From contig JAJPZL010000028.1 of the NCBI GenBank assembly GCA_021204375.1, positions 1 through 8,142 on the forward strand: 8,142 bases of DNA, read 5' to 3'. The notes under the pieces were generated by a model that saw only the letters and a list, made by a program, of their open reading frames with translations, was not told the DNA's origin and did no database searches. Numbering within the stretch: the stretch's first letter is position 1; every line of letters begins with the position of its first letter. Both the position numbers and the translations under genes were made by a program. The stretch comes from Bacteroides sp. Lineage in GTDB: Bacteria > Bacteroidota > Bacteroidia > Bacteroidales > Bacteroidaceae. Shown in pieces: positions 5,373 through 8,142 of this stretch.

Positions 5373-6617
5373 TTGTCTGCTATTTTAAGTATAAGCCGGC
5401 AGTTCATCGCAGGAATTCTTATCGCAGGAATAGGGGGAATAACGATTCTGTGTTTGCTGAAGTCTTTCCGTTTGCGATGGATCTTCAGTCTGTTCCTCTA
5501 TGGTTTTTTATTTTCCGCCGGGATTTTCTTTTATCAATTCCAACTACGTAAAATTTCTTATAGCTGGCCTGCCGGTGAGCAGTTCTATTGTGCACGGCTT
5601 TTGGATGAGGGTATAGAGAAGGAGAGAAGTTTACTTTTCCGGGTATCTGTCGAACATTCTTTTCAATCCGGATCTTCTGCTCCGGTTAACCGGCAAGCCC
5701 TACTTTATTTAGCTAAAGATTCCCTGGCTTTTCAGCTCCGGCCGGGAGATCGTATTCTTTTCCAGGGAGTGATGGCTCCTCCAAAGAATAACGGGAATCC
5801 TCAGGAGTTTGATTATGCCCGCTTTCTGCGGAATCGCGGGATCAGTGCAACGGCCTATATACCCTCCGGAAAATGGATGAAAGGAGATCCGGTAGGAGAA
5901 TCCTTTCTGGCCTCTTTTTCGCGTAACTCCCGTAAGAAAATAGTACAGCTTTACCGGGATCATAGGATAGAGTGGGAAGAACTTGCTGTACTCTCGGCCC
6001 TTACCATCGGATACAAAGAAGAGCTTAGTGAAGATATCCGGGAGAGTTATTCTGTAGCCGGCGGAAGCCATATCCTGGCCCTTTCCGGATTACACATCGC
6101 GGTAATAGCTGCCGTTTTTTCTTTTCTTCTCTCTTTTCCTATCCCTTTCCGGTATGCAGGAGCTTTGAAAAAAAATAATCATTCTGCTGCTTTTATGGGG
6201 ATATGCTTTGATAGCCGGAATGTCACCCTCTATCGTGATGGCGGTTGGTATGTTCTCGATCGTTACCCTCTCTTACTATCCCTGGTATCCCCATTTTGCC
6301 CTGAATACCTTGGGTGCTACTGCGTTTGTTATGCTGGTTTATCGTCCTTTTACCTGTTTGATGTGGGATTTCAGCTATCTTTTGCGGCTGTTGCAGCTAT
6401 TCTTTTAATCTATCCCCGGTTGGAAAAGTGGGTAAATAGTTCCTCCCGGATCGTTCGTTATCTGTGGAGCCTGGTCGCTGTTTCCCTGGCTGCCCAGATC
6501 GGTACGCTTCCTCTGATCCTCTTCTATTTTTCCCGCTTCTCTTCCTATTTTTTGCTGACAAACCTGCTGATCGTACTTCCTGCCTCCTGTTTACTTTATC
6601 TTTTTATGCTTTTTTAG
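5373..6617 (+). CDS. N-terminal comEC fragment as it reads in this sequence
   Basis: This is the part of the broken gene that is open from the first usable in-frame start (TTG 5373) to the premature TAG at 6615. That start would lose most of the first membrane segment. Seen in order: two hydrophobic helices; a soluble DUF4131-type region with GNPQEFDYARFLRNRGI (about 5795-5845); the Competence-domain hallmark GGSHILALSGLHIAV (about 6060-6105); a stretch from 6175 to about 6347 that is out of frame and reads as unrelated residues; and then proper membrane-domain sequence again from YLFDVGFQLSF to LPASCLLYLF. A protein made from this frame would carry about 58 foreign residues inside the channel domain and is unlikely to work. 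Confidence 0.5.
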   Translation: MSAILSISRQFIAGILIAGIGGITILCLLKSFRLRWIFSLFLYGFLFSAGIFFYQFQLRKISYSWPAGEQFYCARLLDEGIEKERSLLFRVSVEHSFQSGSSAPVNRQALLYLAKDSLAFQLRPGDRILFQGVMAPPKNNGNPQEFDYARFLRNRGISATAYIPSGKWMKGDPVGESFLASFSRNSRKKIVQLYRDHRIEWEELAVLSALTIGYKEELSEDIRESYSVAGGSHILALSGLHIAVIAAVFSFLLSFPIPFRYAGALKKNNHSAAFMGICFDSRNVTLYRDGGWYVLDRYPLLLSLVSPFCPEYLGCYCVCYAGLSSFYLFDVGFQLSFAAVAAILLIYPRLEKWVNSSSRIVRYLWSLVAVSLAAQIGTLPLILFYFSRFSSYFLLTNLLIVLPASCLLYLFMLF

Positions 6618-6655
6618 CTGCTACTCCTTTTCCGGCGCTACAAAGTCTGATCGCA

Positions 6656-7381
6656 ATGGGGATGCGATATATAACCTCGTTGATGAATAGCATGGTCCGG
6701 GGAGTAGAGAAATTACCTCATGCCTCTATGGATAACTGGGTTTTTACTCCGTGGGAAGTGGTACTTATCTATCTGATCGTATTTTGGGGGATACTATATA
6801 GCCGCGGTTCCTGGTCGGCTATCTTCCCGGCCCTGTTTACTCTTCTGGTTTTAGCGGTCGGTAATCTGTATACTTCTTTCAGGGAGCCTTTTTCACCGGC
6901 TATTGTTTTTTATAACAATCGTCAGGTGGCTGCTGTGCATTGTATGGTATCCCGTGACCGCTTTTATCTGGTGAGCAATTCTCCCGGAGAGTTACCGGAA
7001 AAACTAAAGTATGCCGGTGAACGTTATTGGAAAAGCCTCCGTTTAAATACGCCCCTTCCCGTTCCTTACTCTTACCAGGATAAGGAGATCTTTGTCCGGG
7101 AGAGCCTGGTCTGTTTCAGTAGTAGGACCCTGCTGTTTGCCGAGGTACTTTCCGGAAAAGAGTATACCGGGTGTGAACTTCCTAAAATTGATCACTTGTA
7201 TGTAACGGCTAGGTTTACAGGTTCATTAAAGAGAGTGTGTTCCTCTATCCGGATCCGGGAAATTGTGCTGGATGCTTCTTTATCGGTATGGCGTATCAGG
7301 CAATTCGAGGAGGAGTGTTACCGGCTGAGGATCCCGGTAAGGATTCTTTCTGAAAAAGGAGCCTGTCATATCCCTTTATAA
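6656..7381 (+). CDS. C-terminal comEC fragment as it reads in this sequence
   Basis: After the third frameshift the family sequence continues in another frame; the first ATG in it is at 6656, within a hydrophobic segment. The piece holds the last membrane helices (for example VVLIYLIVFWGILY) and a soluble C-terminal region ending in a segment like VVLDASLSVWRIRQFEEEC, a feature of the short Bacteroidetes ComEC proteins. There is no metallo-beta-lactamase HxHxDH motif. It is very unlikely to be an independent gene: there is no promoter in front of it, and it begins in the middle of a known membrane domain. Confidence 0.45.
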   Translation: MGMRYITSLMNSMVRGVEKLPHASMDNWVFTPWEVVLIYLIVFWGILYSRGSWSAIFPALFTLLVLAVGNLYTSFREPFSPAIVFYNNRQVAAVHCMVSRDRFYLVSNSPGELPEKLKYAGERYWKSLRLNTPLPVPYSYQDKEIFVRESLVCFSSRTLLFAEVLSGKEYTGCELPKIDHLYVTARFTGSLKRVCSSIRIREIVLDASLSVWRIRQFEEECYRLRIPVRILSEKGACHIPL

Positions 7382-7394
7382 CAGGAAGTTTTCG

Positions 7395-7402
7395 TATTTT
7401 TG
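7395..7402 (+). promoter_or_regulatory. Bacteroidetes-type -7 element for the DHH gene
   Basis: TATTTTTG is an exact match to TAnnTTTG, 21 bases before the ATG at 7424 and just after the comEC stop. A TTTA at 7375-7378 is the nearest candidate for a -33 box, but it is spaced too close. The site would allow the phosphoesterase to be expressed independently of the damaged upstream gene. Confidence 0.6.
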
Positions 7403-7423
7403 CAACTTCATAGATAAACGAAG

Positions 7424-8142
7424 ATGTTCGAGAAAGTAATAAAACAGGCTAATATCGACCATTTCAGAAAATGGTTTGAGAGAGCTGAAAAGATAGTGAT
7501 CGTTTCGCATGTGGCTCCCGACGGAGATGCCGTAGGTTCTTCCTTGGGACTCTACCATTTTTTCTATTCGCAGGGTAAAAAGGTAAATATCATCCTTCCC
7601 AATGCCTTTCCCGATTTTCTGCGCTGGATGCCGGGTGTCAAAGATATTCTTTTTTACGACAGGTACAAGGAGTTTGCCGACGAACTGATCGAAGCGGCTG
7701 ATGTGATCTGTTGCCTGGATTTTAATACGATCAAGCGTATTGATACGATGGCAGATGCTGTACTGGTCTCTCCGGCCCGGAAGATAATGGTAGACCATCA
7801 TTCCCATCCGGATAATTTCTGCCAGATCACTATTTCCCATCCGGAGATATCCTCTACCTCCGAACTGGTCTTCCGGCTGATCTGCCGGTTGGGCTATTTT
7901 GAAGAGATCACCCGGCAGGGAGCCGAATGTATCTATACCGGTATAATGACCGATACCGGAAGCTTTACTTACAATTCCAACGATCCGCAGATCTATTATA
8001 TTATTTCCGAACTTCTCTCCAAAGGGATTAATAAAGATGAGATTTATCGGAAGGTGTATCATACTTATTCCGAGTCGCGTTTAAGGCTGATGGGCCATAT
8101 CCTTTGTAATAAAATGGAGGTATTTCCGAAGTGCCACGCCGC
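7424..8142 (+). CDS. DHH-family phosphoesterase, NrnA-like (3' end outside window)
   Basis: The visible 239 residues are the DHH catalytic domain of the family that includes NrnA, a bifunctional oligoribonuclease and 3'-phosphoadenosine 5'-phosphate phosphatase. Motifs in order: SHVAPDGDAVGSS (28-40; metal ligands His29, Asp33, Asp35), CLDFN with Asp99, the family-naming DHH at 124-126 in VDHHSHPDNF, SSTSELV (143-149), and TGIMTDTGSF with Asp177. The C-terminal DHHA1 substrate-binding domain lies beyond the window edge. Such proteins finish the degradation of 2-5 nucleotide RNAs and often recycle pAp in the cytoplasm. Family members also include cyclic-dinucleotide and pGpG hydrolases, so the exact substrate is not settled. 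The ATG at 7424 follows the promoter directly; the frame is open to the last base. Confidence 0.9.
   Translation, partial: MFEKVIKQANIDHFRKWFERAEKIVIVSHVAPDGDAVGSSLGLYHFFYSQGKKVNIILPNAFPDFLRWMPGVKDILFYDRYKEFADELIEAADVICCLDFNTIKRIDTMADAVLVSPARKIMVDHHSHPDNFCQITISHPEISSTSELVFRLICRLGYFEEITRQGAECIYTGIMTDTGSFTYNSNDPQIYYIISELLSKGINKDEIYRKVYHTYSESRLRLMGHILCNKMEVFPKCHA

Larger units (their letters stand above)
5304..7381 (+). pseudogene. comEC: Frameshifted comEC (DNA-uptake channel), probably broken
   Basis: Reading across three frameshifts gives one protein of about 690 residues, colinear with the short ComEC/Rec2 form that lacks the metallo-beta-lactamase domain. ComEC is the inner-membrane channel that imports single-stranded DNA in natural transformation. 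The lesions are single-base changes in homopolymers. The A8 run at 6168-6175 would need A7; family sequence then continues in the next frame (GYALIAGMSPSIV). The T4 run at 6348-6351 would need T5, returning to YLFDVGFQLSF. The T6 run at 6610-6615 would need T7, otherwise TAG at 6615-6617 stops it. The N-terminal homology (KYPFIRILLPF) begins near 5313, but there is no ATG, GTG or TTG in frame between the rpe stop and TTG 5373. Sequencing errors are the main alternative explanation; slippage at each run is less likely. Confidence 0.8.

Noticed and set aside
7376..8062. 228-residue minus-strand frame at the window end
   Set aside because: It lies opposite a clear DHH phosphoesterase whose catalytic motifs are all in order on the + strand; the antisense frame has no family features.
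1..8142. CRISPR arrays, tRNA or rRNA genes, phage or defence genes
   Set aside because: I saw no regularly spaced repeats, no cloverleaf or rRNA-like stretches, and no such protein motifs on either strand; nearly all sequence is explained by metabolic and housekeeping genes.

Overview
The window looks like chromosomal DNA from a member of the Bacteroidales, probably a Bacteroides or Parabacteroides relative. The reasons are the gene types and their order (prephenate dehydratase, aminotransferase, DAHP synthase fused to chorismate mutase, prephenate dehydrogenase; then rpe, comEC and a DHH phosphoesterase), the A-rich start regions without clear Shine-Dalgarno sites, and -7 promoter elements of the Bacteroidetes type TAnnTTTG. 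The genus is a guess. All genes lie on the + strand.

Region 1 (1-4474) is a phenylalanine/tyrosine operon. The window opens inside what appears to be an aromatic leader peptide, with 8 Phe and 4 Tyr codons among its first 14 visible codons. An intrinsic terminator at 117-150 follows, and then pheA (166-1008). This layout fits ribosome-mediated attenuation of the operon by charged tRNA-Phe and tRNA-Tyr. pheA overlaps a class I/II aminotransferase (983-2167). Next come a bifunctional DAHP synthase-chorismate mutase (2216-3277) and, after a 423-base gene-free gap, tyrA (3701-4474). Together these enzymes draw carbon into the shikimate pathway, make prephenate from chorismate, send it towards phenylpyruvate or 4-hydroxyphenylpyruvate, and transaminate the product. 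The gap holds a roughly 200-bp imperfect palindrome that resembles two inverted REP-type repeats, probably a mobile or repetitive element inserted in the operon. A strong terminator (4489-4528) closes the operon.

Region 2 (4529-8142) begins with a promoter and rpe (ribulose-phosphate 3-epimerase, 4629-5288). A comEC-type DNA-uptake channel gene follows directly. It is broken: three single-base length changes in homopolymers and no canonical start codon in the expected place. A second promoter (7395-7402) precedes a DHH-family phosphoesterase of the NrnA/oligoribonuclease-PAP phosphatase type, which runs off the window end.

The most notable signals are the unlisted Phe/Tyr leader with its terminator, the palindromic element inside the operon, and the multiply frameshifted comEC amid otherwise intact genes. 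No entirely new system was seen.
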